A stretch of DNA of 64,000 nucleotides from an uncultured Brevundimonas sp. (lineage in GTDB: Bacteria; Pseudomonadota; Alphaproteobacteria; Caulobacterales; Caulobacteraceae). The stretch lies in NCBI RefSeq assembly GCF_937863155.1, contig NZ_CALMFB010000070.1, positions 172,011 through 236,010 on the forward strand. The letters run 5' to 3'. The notes beneath the pieces are model-generated. The model saw only the letters and a program-made list of their open reading frames with translations, did not search any database and had not been told where the DNA came from. Shown in pieces: positions 39,162-47,709 of this stretch. The position numbers and the translations under genes were made by a program. Positions within the stretch are counted from its first letter, which is position 1; the number at the start of each line of letters is the position of its first letter.

Positions 39162-39331
39162 GGGCGATCCGGTAAGGCGATCGAGCGGTTGAAAGCTCTG
39201 GACTGGGCCCCGCAAGGGGCGGTGGGCGCCGGGGCCAAGGCCCGATCCCGGGGCGGCCGCCGCGCCCTGAAGTCGGCGCATGCAAAGGGCCGCGCGTAGG
39301 ATCGAAAACCCCTCGACTTGAGCGCAGGCGG

Positions 39332-39360
39332 GACTTAAGCACCGGTCTTACCCCTGTCAA
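39332..39360 (-). promoter_or_regulatory. secA promoter
   Basis: On the minus strand a perfect TTGACA -35 (39355-39360), a 17-base spacer and a -10-like TAAGTC (39332-39337). It points at secA, about 170 bases upstream of the ATG. The best sigma-70-type promoter noticed in the window. Confidence 0.65.
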
Positions 39361-39441
39361 CGCAAGGGGCTTTTCATAGGCCATAGGCCATGGCCTCGTC
39401 CTGGTTTACCGTGACCTTCGGACAACCACGGAGATGTAGGC

Positions 39442-39855
39442 ATGAGCGTCCTGCAAGCGGCATTGAGCCTGGGCATGGCGATAATGGCTGGCAGTCCCCA
39501 GGCGGGTGAATGCGAGGCCAATTTCCGGTCGGAAGGCAGCTTCTTTTCTGGCCGTCGCTACACCACCAGCCAAACCTTCCCCGCCCCGGCCGAGGCCGTC
39601 TATCGACGCGCCTACGCCGCCATGGTGCAGGAGGGATGGGCCATTCGTTCGTCCGATCGTGAGATGATGGTGATCTCGGCCACGACCGAGGTGTCCTTCG
39701 GCAGCGGCAAGACTGCGCCGCTGAACATCATCGTGGAGCCGACCGGCGACGGCAGCCGGGTCAGCATGACCTTTTCCATTTCCGGCGGACTTTCCGCCAG
39801 CGATCCCCGCGGCAACATGTGCAGCCTGATGGCCAAATTCACGCCCGCCGGTTAG
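39442..39855 (+). CDS. Small secreted protein of unknown function
   Basis: A 137-residue protein with a probable signal peptide (VLQAALSLGMAIMAGSPQAG, about 3-22). The mature part is beta-rich, with FPAPAEAVYRRAYAAMVQEGW, which is a BON/lipid-binding-like helix-strand pattern, and two cysteines (about 24 and 128). No family recognised. It is divergent from secA, 280 bases away, and ends 32 bases before the parvulin gene, so it may be the first gene of that operon. Confidence 0.72.
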   Translation: MSVLQAALSLGMAIMAGSPQAGECEANFRSEGSFFSGRRYTTSQTFPAPAEAVYRRAYAAMVQEGWAIRSSDREMMVISATTEVSFGSGKTAPLNIIVEPTGDGSRVSMTFSISGGLSASDPRGNMCSLMAKFTPAG

Positions 39856-39887
39856 GCGGCGGTCCCCTTTCCTGAAGTCTTGCACTC

Positions 39888-40871
39888 ATGGTCTCAGCCC
39901 CCTCCACAAGCCGGCACATCTCTATCGGACGCCTTGCACAGGCCCTGTTGCTGACCCTGTTCATGGCCCTGTTTCTGACCGCCTGTGGCGGGGGCGGCAA
40001 CGACCGCAAGCCCGAGCCGGGCGACCGCGCCGTGGCCAAGGTGCAGGACCAGACCATCTGGATGTCCGACGTCCGGCGCGAGGCGGTGGCCCAGGGCCTG
40101 ATCGGCGAGGGCGAGCCGCTGGACGCCTCGTCGGGCCTGTTCCGGCGCGTGCTGGATGAAGTGATCGACCAGAAGCTTCTGGCGGGCGAGGCGGAACGTC
40201 GCGGTCTGGACAACTCCGAACTGGCCCAGCGGCGCCTTCAGGCCACGCGTGAACGCATCCTGGGCGACATGCTGGTCGAGACGGTGGTCAACGGCGCCAT
40301 CACCGATCAGGCGGTCCAGACCCTGTACCAGGAGCAGCTGCGCCTGGCCCGGACATCCGAAGAGATCCGCGTGCGGCTGATCTTGTCGCGCACCAAGCCC
40401 GAGGCCGACGCCGTGATCGGCATGCTGGGCCAGGGCGCCCAGTTCGAGGCCGTGGCCATGGAGCGGTCGGTCGACGAGGCGACGCGCTATTCCGGCGGCG
40501 ACCTGGGCTATTCGACGCTGGACGTCATGCCGCCCGCCTACGCCACGGCCCTGCGCGACAAGCCGGCCGGATCGACCGTCGGCCCGTTCCAGACCGAAGG
40601 CGGCTGGGCCGTATTGCGGGTCGAGGACCGTCGCCGCGAAAGCCCTCCGACCCTGGACCAGGCCAGGCCCCAGATCGTGCGTTATCTGACCTATGACGAG
40701 GTGCGGCGCCTGCTGGAGAAGCTGCGCGGCAAGGCCAAGGTCGAGGTGCTGCTGTCGGGCGAGACCGGCGGCGCCTCCGAACCCGCCTCGGCCCCCCCGC
40801 CCGCTTCGGCTCCCGCCTCTGTCCCCCCGCCCGCCGCCGCGCCTTCCGTCCAGGGAACACCCAAGTCTTGA
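39888..40871 (+). CDS. Parvulin-type peptidyl-prolyl isomerase lipoprotein
   Basis: A 327-residue outer-envelope chaperone. The N terminus is a signal peptide with lipobox LTAC (Cys about 33). A SurA/PrsA-like N-terminal helical part (about 45-145) is followed by a PPIC domain (about 155-250) with VRLILSRTKPEADAVI, FEAVAMERSVDEATRYSGGDLGY and TVGPFQTEGGWAVLRVEDRR. The C-terminal tail is a Pro/Ala/Ser repeat (about 293-322). It lies near secA, matching a role in folding exported proteins; stop overlaps the argJ start. Confidence 0.9.
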   Translation: MVSAPSTSRHISIGRLAQALLLTLFMALFLTACGGGGNDRKPEPGDRAVAKVQDQTIWMSDVRREAVAQGLIGEGEPLDASSGLFRRVLDEVIDQKLLAGEAERRGLDNSELAQRRLQATRERILGDMLVETVVNGAITDQAVQTLYQEQLRLARTSEEIRVRLILSRTKPEADAVIGMLGQGAQFEAVAMERSVDEATRYSGGDLGYSTLDVMPPAYATALRDKPAGSTVGPFQTEGGWAVLRVEDRRRESPPTLDQARPQIVRYLTYDEVRRLLEKLRGKAKVEVLLSGETGGASEPASAPPPASAPASVPPPAAAPSVQGTPKS

Positions 40872-42235
40872 GCAACCGACCCGCCGACGCCGCCAAGGCC
40901 GCACTCGAAAAAGCCCTGAAACCCCTGACGCGCGGCCGCGCCGCCGAGGTCGCCGCGCCGCCTGCCGCGCCGGGCAAGCCCGGTCTTGAGGTCTCGCCCC
41001 TGGCCGTGCCCTTCCCGGTCATTGCGCCGGTCGGCGGGGTCGAGATCGCCACCGCGCGCGCGGGCTTCTACAAGCATGACCGCGCCGATCTGACGGTGTT
41101 CCGCTTCGCCAAGGGCACGACCTGTGCAGGCGTGCTGACCCGGCACAAGGTCGGTTCGGCGCCCGTCGACTGGTGCCGCCGCCACCTGGACGCCGAGGGC
41201 GGTGGGGGCGACGTACGCGCCCTGGTGGTCAACGCCGGCTGCGCCAACGCCTTCACCGGCAAGGCCGGGGCCGACGCCGCCCGGCGCACGGCGTCCGAGG
41301 TGGCCAAGCGGTTCGGCTGTCGCCAGCGCGATGTCATGCTGGCCTCCACCGGGGTCATCGGCGTGGTGCTGGACGACAAGAAGATCGCCGCGCGCCTGCC
41401 GGACATCGAGGCCGGGCTGGACGCCGACCGCCCCGCCGCCGACCAGTGGACCGCCGCCGGCCAGGCCATCATGACCACCGACACCTTTCCCAAGGGGTCC
41501 TATGCGGAATGCCGCATCGACGGGGTCAAGGTCCGCATCGCCGGCATCGCCAAGGGGTCGGGCATGCTCGCGCCGGACATGGCCACCATGCTGGCCTTCA
41601 TCGTCACCGACGCCGCCATCGCCCCGCCGGTGCTGCGGGCGCTCTTGGGGGTGCATGTGCGCACCACCTTCAACTCGGTGACGGTGGACGGCGACACCTC
41701 GACCAACGACACCTGCCTGCTGTTCGCCACCGGAGCGTCGGGCGCGCCGCGCATCGGCCGGGTCGGGGACCGTCGCCTGAAGGATTTCTCGGCCGCCCTG
41801 GACAGGGTGATGCTGGACCTGGCGCACCAGCTGGTGCGTGACGGCGAGGGCGCGACAAAGTTCGTCAAGGTGACGGTCGACGGCGCCGCCAGCCCCGCCT
41901 CGGCCCGCAAGCTGGCCAAGTCGATCGCCGACAGCCCCCTGGTCAAGACCGCCATAGCGGGCGAGGACGCCAACTGGGGCCGGGTCGTCATGGCCGTGGG
42001 CAAGACCGACGAACCGGTGGACCGCGACCGCCTGGCCATCCGTTTCGGGCCCCATGTCGCCGCCATCGACGGCGCCCCGTCGCCCGCCTATGACGAGGCC
42101 AAGATGAGCGCCTATATGAAGCGTCCCGAGATCGACATCACCGTCGATGTCGCCTCCGGCCGCGCCTCGGCCACCGTCTGGACCTGCGACCTGACCAAAC
42201 GCTACATCGAGATCAACGGCGACTATCGGTCGTGA
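40868..42235 (+). CDS. argJ: Bifunctional ornithine acetyltransferase/N-acetylglutamate synthase
   Basis: Recycles the acetyl group of N-acetylornithine to glutamate in arginine synthesis. The 455-residue precursor self-cleaves before the Thr of the motif APDMATML (about residue 240) to give alpha and beta chains. Other landmarks are VNAGCANAFTGKAG (about 118-131), STGVIG, KGSGMLAPDM and FGREDANWGR-like GEDANWGRVVMAVG (about 361-374). The TTG start overlaps the parvulin stop by four bases. An extra Ala/Pro-rich N-terminal stretch of about 40 residues precedes the core. Confidence 0.95.
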   Translation: MSNRPADAAKAALEKALKPLTRGRAAEVAAPPAAPGKPGLEVSPLAVPFPVIAPVGGVEIATARAGFYKHDRADLTVFRFAKGTTCAGVLTRHKVGSAPVDWCRRHLDAEGGGGDVRALVVNAGCANAFTGKAGADAARRTASEVAKRFGCRQRDVMLASTGVIGVVLDDKKIAARLPDIEAGLDADRPAADQWTAAGQAIMTTDTFPKGSYAECRIDGVKVRIAGIAKGSGMLAPDMATMLAFIVTDAAIAPPVLRALLGVHVRTTFNSVTVDGDTSTNDTCLLFATGASGAPRIGRVGDRRLKDFSAALDRVMLDLAHQLVRDGEGATKFVKVTVDGAASPASARKLAKSIADSPLVKTAIAGEDANWGRVVMAVGKTDEPVDRDRLAIRFGPHVAAIDGAPSPAYDEAKMSAYMKRPEIDITVDVASGRASATVWTCDLTKRYIEINGDYRS

Positions 42236-42642
42236 GCGAGCCGTTGAAGACCGTCCTCGTCGTCGCCGTCGCCCTGATCGACGCCGATGGCCGCGTGCTG
42301 ATCGCCCAGCGGCCCGAGGGCAAGCAGCTGGCGGGGCTGTGGGAGTTTCCGGGCGGCAAGGTCGATGCGGGCGAACGCCCCGAGGCGGCCCTGATCCGCG
42401 AGCTGAAGGAAGAACTGGGCATCGACGTGCAGGAATCCTGCCTGGCGCCCTTCGTCTTCGCCAGCCACGCTTACGAAACCTTTCACCTTCTGATGCCACT
42501 GTATCTGTGCCGCAGGTGGTCAGGGCCGGTGATCCGCAAGGAACACGCGGCCCTGAAGTGGGTCAGGCCGAACCAGCTTTCGGACTATCCGATGCCCCCG
42601 GCCGATGAACCCCTGGTCGCCTGGCTGCGCGACCTGCTGTAA
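42232..42642 (+). CDS. mutT: Nudix hydrolase MutT
   Basis: Sanitises the nucleotide pool by hydrolysing 8-oxo-dGTP. The 136-residue protein has a complete Nudix box, GGKVDAGERPEAALIRELKEELGI (about 43-66, given here only as ends and spacing GX5EX7REUXEE), and the MutT-type LWEFPGG lead-in. The GTG start overlaps the argJ stop by four bases, the third such coupling in this operon. Family is certain; 8-oxo-dGTP specificity follows from the close MutT resemblance. Confidence 0.93.
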   Translation: MSEPLKTVLVVAVALIDADGRVLIAQRPEGKQLAGLWEFPGGKVDAGERPEAALIRELKEELGIDVQESCLAPFVFASHAYETFHLLMPLYLCRRWSGPVIRKEHAALKWVRPNQLSDYPMPPADEPLVAWLRDLL

Positions 42643-42669
42643 CCGCCGCGCCTTACATGGGAGGGCCGC

Positions 42670-42849
42670 ATGAGACGTTTCATCGCCCGCCTGATGCGCG
42701 ACGAGGGCGGCGCCACGGCCATCGAATACGGCCTGATCCTGGCGCTGATCTTCCTGGTCATCCTGTCGGCGGTGACGGCGTTCGGCAACACCTCGACCGG
42801 GGTGTTCAATGTGGCGATGACCACGCTTCGGAACGCCATGGGCGGCTAG
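42670..42849 (+). CDS. Flp/Fap-type pilin subunit
   Basis: A 59-residue Flp-family pilin. It has a short basic leader MRRFIARLMRDEGG, then the prepilin-type motif GGATAIEYGLIL, where cleavage by a CpaA/TadV-type peptidase is expected after Gly, and a hydrophobic helix (about 18-38). It is too short to stand out as a frame. A GGGAGGGCC site lies before the ATG. It is an orphan: no cpa/tad assembly genes lie nearby. It is preceded by mutT and followed by a REP inverted pair. Confidence 0.85.
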   Translation: MRRFIARLMRDEGGATAIEYGLILALIFLVILSAVTAFGNTSTGVFNVAMTTLRNAMGG

Positions 42850-42952
42850 CCCGCGTCGGGTCGGGAGGTCCCGCAGGGCCGACGACCGCGGGCCATAAGA
42901 CAGGGCCATATGCCAGTTAAGTATTGGCGAATTCGGGTCATTTCAAAAATCA

Positions 42953-43084
42953 CCGCTCATCCCCGCGAAAGCGGGGATCCAGGTCTTTGGGCGATGCAGC
43001 GCTGCCTGTGATCCGCATCGTCAGTCCTGAAGCACCGACGTCTCGATAACAGGACTGGATCCCCGCTTTCGCGGGGATGAGCGG
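42953..43084. repeat. Perfect 30-bp REP inverted pair
   Basis: Left copy 42953-42982 and right copy 43055-43084 are perfect reverse complements over 30 bases. Each copy holds an internal palindrome, ATCCCCGC/GCGGGGAT around GAAA or TTTC. The 72-base interval has no gene. This is the arrangement of alphaproteobacterial REP/BIME-type elements; a mobile origin through a RAYT transposase is known for other REPs, but none is in the window. Confidence 0.8.
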
Positions 43085-43109
43085 ATATGCGGGAATAGAC
43101 TCCCAACAA

Positions 43110-43964
43110 TCAGTCCCCGCCCTGCTCCTTGACCCCCAGGGCGTCCGCCAGCCGCATCTTGGCCGAGCCGCGCGGCAGGGGTTTCTGCTGGCTGTCGTGC
43201 GGCGCCCAGCCGGCCAGCTGGACGATCTCGAAGGTGGCGGGGATGCGGCCGTCCGCCTCCGCGTGGCGTTCGGCGTAAAGGGCGGCGGCGCGCGCGGCGA
43301 TATCGCGGGTCAGCGGTCGGATCGTCCCGGCCAGGGCGTTGGTCTCGCCCATGGCCCGCAGGTCGCGCACCAAGGCGAACAGATCGGGATAACGCACCGT
43401 CACCCGGTCCACGTCGGTGACCGGCAGGGCGAAACCGGCCCGTTGCATCAGGGCCGCCGCATCATATCCATCGGCGAAGGGCGACACCCGCGCCTGCGCC
43501 CCGCCACGCACCTGAAGCTCCGCCTCGGTCAGCACGCCGCGCAGCTCTTTCAGCGTCCCGGCCCCGAACAGCGCCCCCAGGAACAGGCCGTCCGGCTTCA
43601 GCGCCCGTTTGATCTGAGCCAGGGCGCCTGGCAGGTCGTCGGCCCAGTGCAGGCCCAGGATCGAGACGACCAGATCGGCCGATCCGTCCGCCAGGGGCAG
43701 GGCCGCCTGCCCCGGCGCGGCCATGACCGCCTGGACCGGCCCGACCCGTTCGCCCAGAGGGGCGACCACATCCGCAAAGACGCCCGCATGCGGCGACAGG
43801 TCGACGGCGACCGGAAAGCTGCGCACTATGGCCTCCAGGCTGGCGACGGTCTCGGTCGCGGCGCGGCGGTGCAGGAAGTCGGCGTCCGCGAACCGCCGCC
43901 CGGCCCGCCTCAGGCGCGCGGCGCGGCGGTCGGGGTCGAACAGGCGGGGCGGAGCGGAGGTCAT
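43110..43964 (-). CDS. Class I methyltransferase, BioC/NDUFAF5-like
   Basis: A 284-residue methyltransferase-fold protein. It begins with MTSAPPRLFDPDRRAARLRR, typical of the alphaproteobacterial NDUFAF5/BioC-like clade. The SAM region is atypical: AVDLSPHAGVFADVVAPLGE, while the VVSILGLHWADDLPGALAQIKRALKPDGLFL segment (about 93-123) is clear. Activity is unsure because the usual GxGxG is weak. Divergent from comF by 51 bases. Substrate unknown. Confidence 0.85.
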   Translation of the reverse strand: MTSAPPRLFDPDRRAARLRRAGRRFADADFLHRRAATETVASLEAIVRSFPVAVDLSPHAGVFADVVAPLGERVGPVQAVMAAPGQAALPLADGSADLVVSILGLHWADDLPGALAQIKRALKPDGLFLGALFGAGTLKELRGVLTEAELQVRGGAQARVSPFADGYDAAALMQRAGFALPVTDVDRVTVRYPDLFALVRDLRAMGETNALAGTIRPLTRDIAARAAALYAERHAEADGRIPATFEIVQLAGWAPHDSQQKPLPRGSAKMRLADALGVKEQGGD

Positions 43965-44015
43965 CGGGTGCACAATGGGGGCTGGGGCCAGGCTTTGAAA
44001 GGCGCGGGCCGGCAT

Positions 44016-44768
44016 ATGGGCCTGCAACTGCGCCGCCTGGGCCGGGGCGCGGCCGATCTGATCCTGCCGCCCATGGCCCACGACAGCCGTCAGGCCACCG
44101 CCTCGGCCGGACTGACCCCCGACGCCTGGAGCCGGGTGGTGTTCCTGGAGGCGCCGGTGTGCGACGGCTGCGGCGCGGCGTTCGAGGCTGACGGCGGGGT
44201 CTTCGCCGCCGACCGTTGCGCCGCCTGCACGGCCCAGCCCTATGCCTTCGCCCGCGCGCGCGCCGCCTGCGTCTATGACGAGGCCAGCCGCACCCTGATC
44301 CTGCGGTTCAAGCACGGCGACCAGCAGCAATTCGGCCCCCTGTTCGCGCGCTGGATCAGTCGCGCCGCCGCCGATCTGGTGGATCAGGCCGATGCGATGG
44401 CGCCGGTTCCCCTGCACCCGTCACGCCTGTTGGCCCGGCGCTTCAACCAGGCGGCCGAGATCGCCCGGCCGCTGGCGGGGGCGGCGGGCCGCGACTATCT
44501 GGCCGACGCCCTGGTCCGCGCCAAACCCACCGACAGCCAGGGCGGCAAGTCCGCGCGCGGACGGCGCGAGAATGTGCGCACGGCCTTTGCGGTGACCGAG
44601 GCCGGCGCCCGGCGTGTGCGCGGCCGACGCATCCTTCTGGTCGATGATGTGCTGACCACCGGCGCCACGGCCGAAGCCTGCACCAAGGCCCTGCTGGCCG
44701 CCGGGGCGCGGGCGGTCGATCTGGCCGTCGTCGCGCGGGTGCGAACCGCGCGGGAAGTGGTTATGTAG
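44016..44768 (+). CDS. comF: ComF-family phosphoribosyltransferase
   Basis: A 250-residue protein with the ComF zinc motif CDGCGAAF...DRCAACTAQ (about 49-71) and the C-terminal phosphoribosyltransferase loop ILLVDDVLTTGATAEACTKAL (about 206-226). In naturally competent bacteria it helps DNA uptake and recombination; here that function is family knowledge. The start at 44016 is taken from fit; the frame is open further upstream but overlaps the divergent gene. A terminator-like hairpin follows. Confidence 0.9.
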   Translation: MGLQLRRLGRGAADLILPPMAHDSRQATASAGLTPDAWSRVVFLEAPVCDGCGAAFEADGGVFAADRCAACTAQPYAFARARAACVYDEASRTLILRFKHGDQQQFGPLFARWISRAAADLVDQADAMAPVPLHPSRLLARRFNQAAEIARPLAGAAGRDYLADALVRAKPTDSQGGKSARGRRENVRTAFAVTEAGARRVRGRRILLVDDVLTTGATAEACTKALLAAGARAVDLAVVARVRTAREVVM

Positions 44769-44781
44769 GCCCTATATGCAG

Positions 44782-44828
44782 GCCCTATCGCTCGCCGCGC
44801 GGCGGCTCTCTGCTTTAGGGCGTTTTTA
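44782..44828 (+). terminator. Terminator-like hairpin between comF and grxC
   Basis: GCCCTA (44782-44787) pairs with TAGGGC (44816-44821), enclosing a second GC-rich inner stem, followed by TTTTT at 44823-44827. It is 14 bases from the comF stop and just before the grxC ribosome site, so it may end comF or act in the grxC leader. Confidence 0.55.
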
Positions 44829-44843
44829 TTCTGGAGATCTGAT

Positions 44844-45101
44844 TTGGCCGACGTCGTCATCTACACCAAACCCGGTTGCCCCTACTGCTATGCGGCGCTG
44901 GGCCTGCTGACCAGGAAGGGTGCGCAATTCACCGAGATCGTGGCCTCGAACGACCCGGAGAAGAAGGCCGAGATGATCCAGCGCTCGGGCGGCCGCGCCA
45001 CCTTCCCGCAGATCTTCATCAACGGCGAACACATCGGCGGATCGGACGACATGCACGCCCTGGACCGGGCCGGCAAGCTGGACGCTCTGCTGGCCGCCTG
45101 A
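44844..45101 (+). CDS. grxC: Glutaredoxin 3
   Basis: An 85-residue thioredoxin-fold glutathione-dependent disulfide reductant. The active site is GCPYC (about 11-15) with the typical TFPQIFINGEHIGGSDD (about 50-66) forming the cis-proline and glutathione site. TTG start with GGAG upstream. The next gene begins right after its stop, so both are cotranscribed. Length and motifs match GrxC/GrxA-type dithiol glutaredoxins. Confidence 0.94.
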   Translation: MADVVIYTKPGCPYCYAALGLLTRKGAQFTEIVASNDPEKKAEMIQRSGGRATFPQIFINGEHIGGSDDMHALDRAGKLDALLAA

Positions 45102-45956
45102 ATGGACCGCCGGCTGGACATCGCCCTGATCCAGACGCGCACCCCGGCCACGGCCGAGGCGGGGCTGGCCCATGTCGAGCCCCTGATCCGTCAGGCGGCG
45201 GCGGGCGGGGCGCGGTTCATCCTGACGCCCGAGGGGACCAACCTCTTGGAACAGCGCCGCGACCGGCGCGGCGAAGCGATCCACGACGAGGCCGACGATC
45301 CATGCGTCCAGGGCCTGTGCGCCTTGGCGGCCGAGCTGAAGGTCTGGCTGCTGGTCGGGTCGGCCATCGTCAGATCGGGCCATGTCGGCGACGACCGGGC
45401 GGCGAACCGCAGCCTGCTGATCGACGACCAGGGCCGGATCACCGCGCGCTATGACAAGCTGCATGTCTTCGACGTCGATCTGCCCAATGGCGAGACCTAT
45501 CGCGAGAGCGCCAACATCCGGCCCGGCGACGGCGCCGTGGTGGCCGAAACGCCCTGGGGCGGGCTGGGGCTGACGGTCTGCTACGACGTGCGGTTTCCGC
45601 ACCTGTTCCGGCAGTTGGCCAAGGCCGGCGCCGCCCTGATCGCCGTGCCCGCCGCCTTCACCCGACCGACCGGCGAAGCCCACTGGGAGATCCTGCTGCG
45701 CGCCCGGGCCATAGAAACCGGCGCCTTCGTCCTGGCCCCCGCGCAAGGCGGCACGCACGAAGACGGCCGCCACACCTGGGGCCGATCCATCGTGGTGGGG
45801 CCGTGGGGCGAAGTGATCGGTCGGCTGGACCATGACGAGCCGGGGGTGCTGTTCGCCACCCTGGACCTGGACGCGGTCGACAAGGCGCGGCAGGCGGTGC
45901 CCGCCCTGAGCCACGACCGCGATTTCGCGGCGCCTGCATCGGCGGCCGCCCCATGA
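45102..45956 (+). CDS. Carbon-nitrogen hydrolase, Nit-like
   Basis: A 284-residue nitrilase-superfamily amidase, similar to Nit1/Nit2 (deaminated glutathione or omega-amidase type). The catalytic triad is visible: Glu in FILTPEGTNL (about 42), Lys in RYDKLHVFDV (about 118), Cys in GLTVCYDVRFPHL (about 158). Starts with the ATG immediately after the grxC stop. Glutathione-linked grxC beside it supports a deaminated-glutathione amidase, but this is inference from neighbourhood. Confidence 0.9.
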   Translation: MDRRLDIALIQTRTPATAEAGLAHVEPLIRQAAAGGARFILTPEGTNLLEQRRDRRGEAIHDEADDPCVQGLCALAAELKVWLLVGSAIVRSGHVGDDRAANRSLLIDDQGRITARYDKLHVFDVDLPNGETYRESANIRPGDGAVVAETPWGGLGLTVCYDVRFPHLFRQLAKAGAALIAVPAAFTRPTGEAHWEILLRARAIETGAFVLAPAQGGTHEDGRHTWGRSIVVGPWGEVIGRLDHDEPGVLFATLDLDAVDKARQAVPALSHDRDFAAPASAAAP

Positions 45957-46384
45957 TCCGCTATGCCCTGATCTGCGATCACGACCATGGTTTCGAGGCC
46001 TGGTTCGCCTCGTCCGCCGACCATGACGACCAGGCGGCGCGCGGCCTGGTGCAATGCCCCGCCTGCGGCTCGACCGCCGTTCGCAAACAGGTGATGGCCC
46101 CGGCGGTGTCGGGAACCAAGAAGGCCGCCGCGCCCGAGACGAGCGCGCGGATGCAGGACATGGTGATGCAGGCCGCCCGCCAGGTGCGGGACCATGTCGA
46201 ACAGAATTTCGACTATGTCGGCGACGCCTTCGCGCGCGAGGCCCGCGACATCCACGAGGGTCGGTCGGAAAAGCGCGACATCTATGGCGAGGCCACCCCC
46301 GCCGAGGTCAAACGGCTGAGGGATGACGGCGTGCCCTGCGCGCCCCTGCCGTCCGCCCCGCCCGATCCGGCCAAGCTGAACTGA
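45953..46384 (+). CDS. DUF1178 family protein
   Basis: A 143-residue protein of the DUF1178 family. It begins MIRYALICDHDHGFEAWF and has a CPACGSTAVRKQVMAPAV zinc-ribbon-like part (about 34-52), then a helical part with RHVEQNFDYVGDAFAREARDIHEG-like sequence. Function unknown. The ATG overlaps the amidase stop by four bases, so grxC, amidase and this gene are one unit. It often accompanies the Nit gene in alphaproteobacteria, from general knowledge. Confidence 0.88.
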   Translation: MIRYALICDHDHGFEAWFASSADHDDQAARGLVQCPACGSTAVRKQVMAPAVSGTKKAAAPETSARMQDMVMQAARQVRDHVEQNFDYVGDAFAREARDIHEGRSEKRDIYGEATPAEVKRLRDDGVPCAPLPSAPPDPAKLN

Positions 46385-46392
46385 CCGGCGTC

Positions 46393-47208
46393 ATGAGCGG
46401 CGGGGAACGGTATCAGGAATTCGATCCGCCCCCGGCGCTGAGGCCCTGGGTGCGGGTGATCTGGACATACGCCGCGCCCGAACCCAGCCGCACGGTCCAG
46501 CGCATCGCCCCGGACGGCTGTCCCGAACTGGTGGTCGATGTCGGCGATCCCTACGAAGAACTGCACGACGATGGCGTGTTCCGGCTTCAACCGCCGCGCA
46601 TCTTCGCCGGCCAGATGACCCGGCCCCTGGCCATCCGTCCGGTCGGGCCGGTCGAGCTGGTGGCCGTGCGGTTTCATCCCGACGGCGCGCGCGACTGGCT
46701 GGGCGCGCCCCTGTCCGCCGCCACCGATCGGCGCCTGGACATGACCGGGCGGACGACGGACCTGTGCGTGCCGCCGGGCGATGCCGAAGGCCAGGCGGCG
46801 GCCGTCGTCGCCTGGCTGGATCGGCAGCGCCGAACAGGCGACTGGTCTATCGACCCCCTGGTGCGGGCCGAGGTGGAGGCCCTGCAGGCCGAACGACCGA
46901 CGCCGCCCCGCGATGCGGCCGCCTTGCGCGCCCTGCAACGGCGGTTTTTGGACCGGGTCGGAGTTTCGCCCCGCGCCCTGAAATCGGTGTTCCGGTTCCG
47001 CCGGGTGTTCGACCATGCAGCGGAGGATCAGGCGGCCGGGTGGCTGGAGGCCGGTCTGGCGGCCGGCTATTTCGACCAGCCGCAGATGGCGCGTGACTTC
47101 CGCCGCTTCCTGGGCTGCACCGCCACCGACTGGGCGCGCGAACAGGTCGAACTGGCGCGGGCCATCGCGTCGCAATCCTACAAGCCGCCGAGCGCGGCGG
47201 ACGCCTAG
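46393..47208 (+). CDS. AraC-family transcriptional regulator
   Basis: A 271-residue regulator. The N-terminal part (about 1-120, with PDGCPELVVDVGDPY and FHPDGARDWLG) is the DUF6597-like ligand-binding region. The C-terminal part (about 165-255) is an AraC HTH with ALRALQRRFLDRVGVSPRALKSVFRFRRVFD and a second helix pair. ATG is nine bases after the previous stop; it may be partly coupled. Effector is unknown. Confidence 0.87.
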   Translation: MSGGERYQEFDPPPALRPWVRVIWTYAAPEPSRTVQRIAPDGCPELVVDVGDPYEELHDDGVFRLQPPRIFAGQMTRPLAIRPVGPVELVAVRFHPDGARDWLGAPLSAATDRRLDMTGRTTDLCVPPGDAEGQAAAVVAWLDRQRRTGDWSIDPLVRAEVEALQAERPTPPRDAAALRALQRRFLDRVGVSPRALKSVFRFRRVFDHAAEDQAAGWLEAGLAAGYFDQPQMARDFRRFLGCTATDWAREQVELARAIASQSYKPPSAADA

Positions 47209-47241
47209 GGTCCGCCCGGACAGACCATAGAGAAACCCGCC

Positions 47242-47709
47242 ATGCCCATCCTGCCCGCCCTCGCCGCCGCCCTGATGTTGCAAAGCCCGGCCGCCACGGC
47301 CGATGATCTGGGCTGGATGGCCGGCTATTGGCTGGACTGTTCGAACGGGCGCGAGGCGGCCGAGGCGTGGAGCGATCCGCGCCAGGGCCTGATGGTCGGC
47401 TGGGCCCTGACGGTGCGGGGCGGCCGCGCCGGGTTCGAGGCGTCGCAGATCAAGGCCGACCCCGAGGGCCGCCTGGGCTATTTCGCCCAGCCGGACGGCG
47501 CGCCCCCGACCCTGTTCCTGCTGGCCGAGCAGTCGGCCGGGCGGGCGGTGTTCCAGAACACGGTGGCCGACGACTATCCGGCCCGGATCATCTATGCTCG
47601 CGACGGCGACCGCATGACCGCCCGCATCGAAGGCCAGATCAACGGCCGCGAGCGCAGCGCGGCCTGGACCTTCGAGCGCAAGGAGCTGAACAGCCGATGC
47701 CCGAGCTGA
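47242..47709 (+). CDS. DUF6265-like secreted protein
   Basis: A 155-residue protein with an N-terminal signal-like stretch (PILPALAAALMLQSPAATA) and the pattern DDLGWMAGYWLDCSNGREAAEAWSDPRQGLMVGWA, typical of the DUF6265 lipocalin-like family. The beta-rich part continues to residue 145. Function not known. It overlaps the start of the following GNAT gene by 13 bases, so they are cotranscribed and probably coupled. Confidence 0.8.
   Translation: MPILPALAAALMLQSPAATADDLGWMAGYWLDCSNGREAAEAWSDPRQGLMVGWALTVRGGRAGFEASQIKADPEGRLGYFAQPDGAPPTLFLLAEQSAGRAVFQNTVADDYPARIIYARDGDRMTARIEGQINGRERSAAWTFERKELNSRCPS

Noticed and set aside
36330-39299. A 989-codon open frame on the plus strand opposite secA
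   Set aside because: It mirrors secA almost exactly, is caused by high GC in third positions, and has no recognisable domain. The minus-strand gene is a full SecA.
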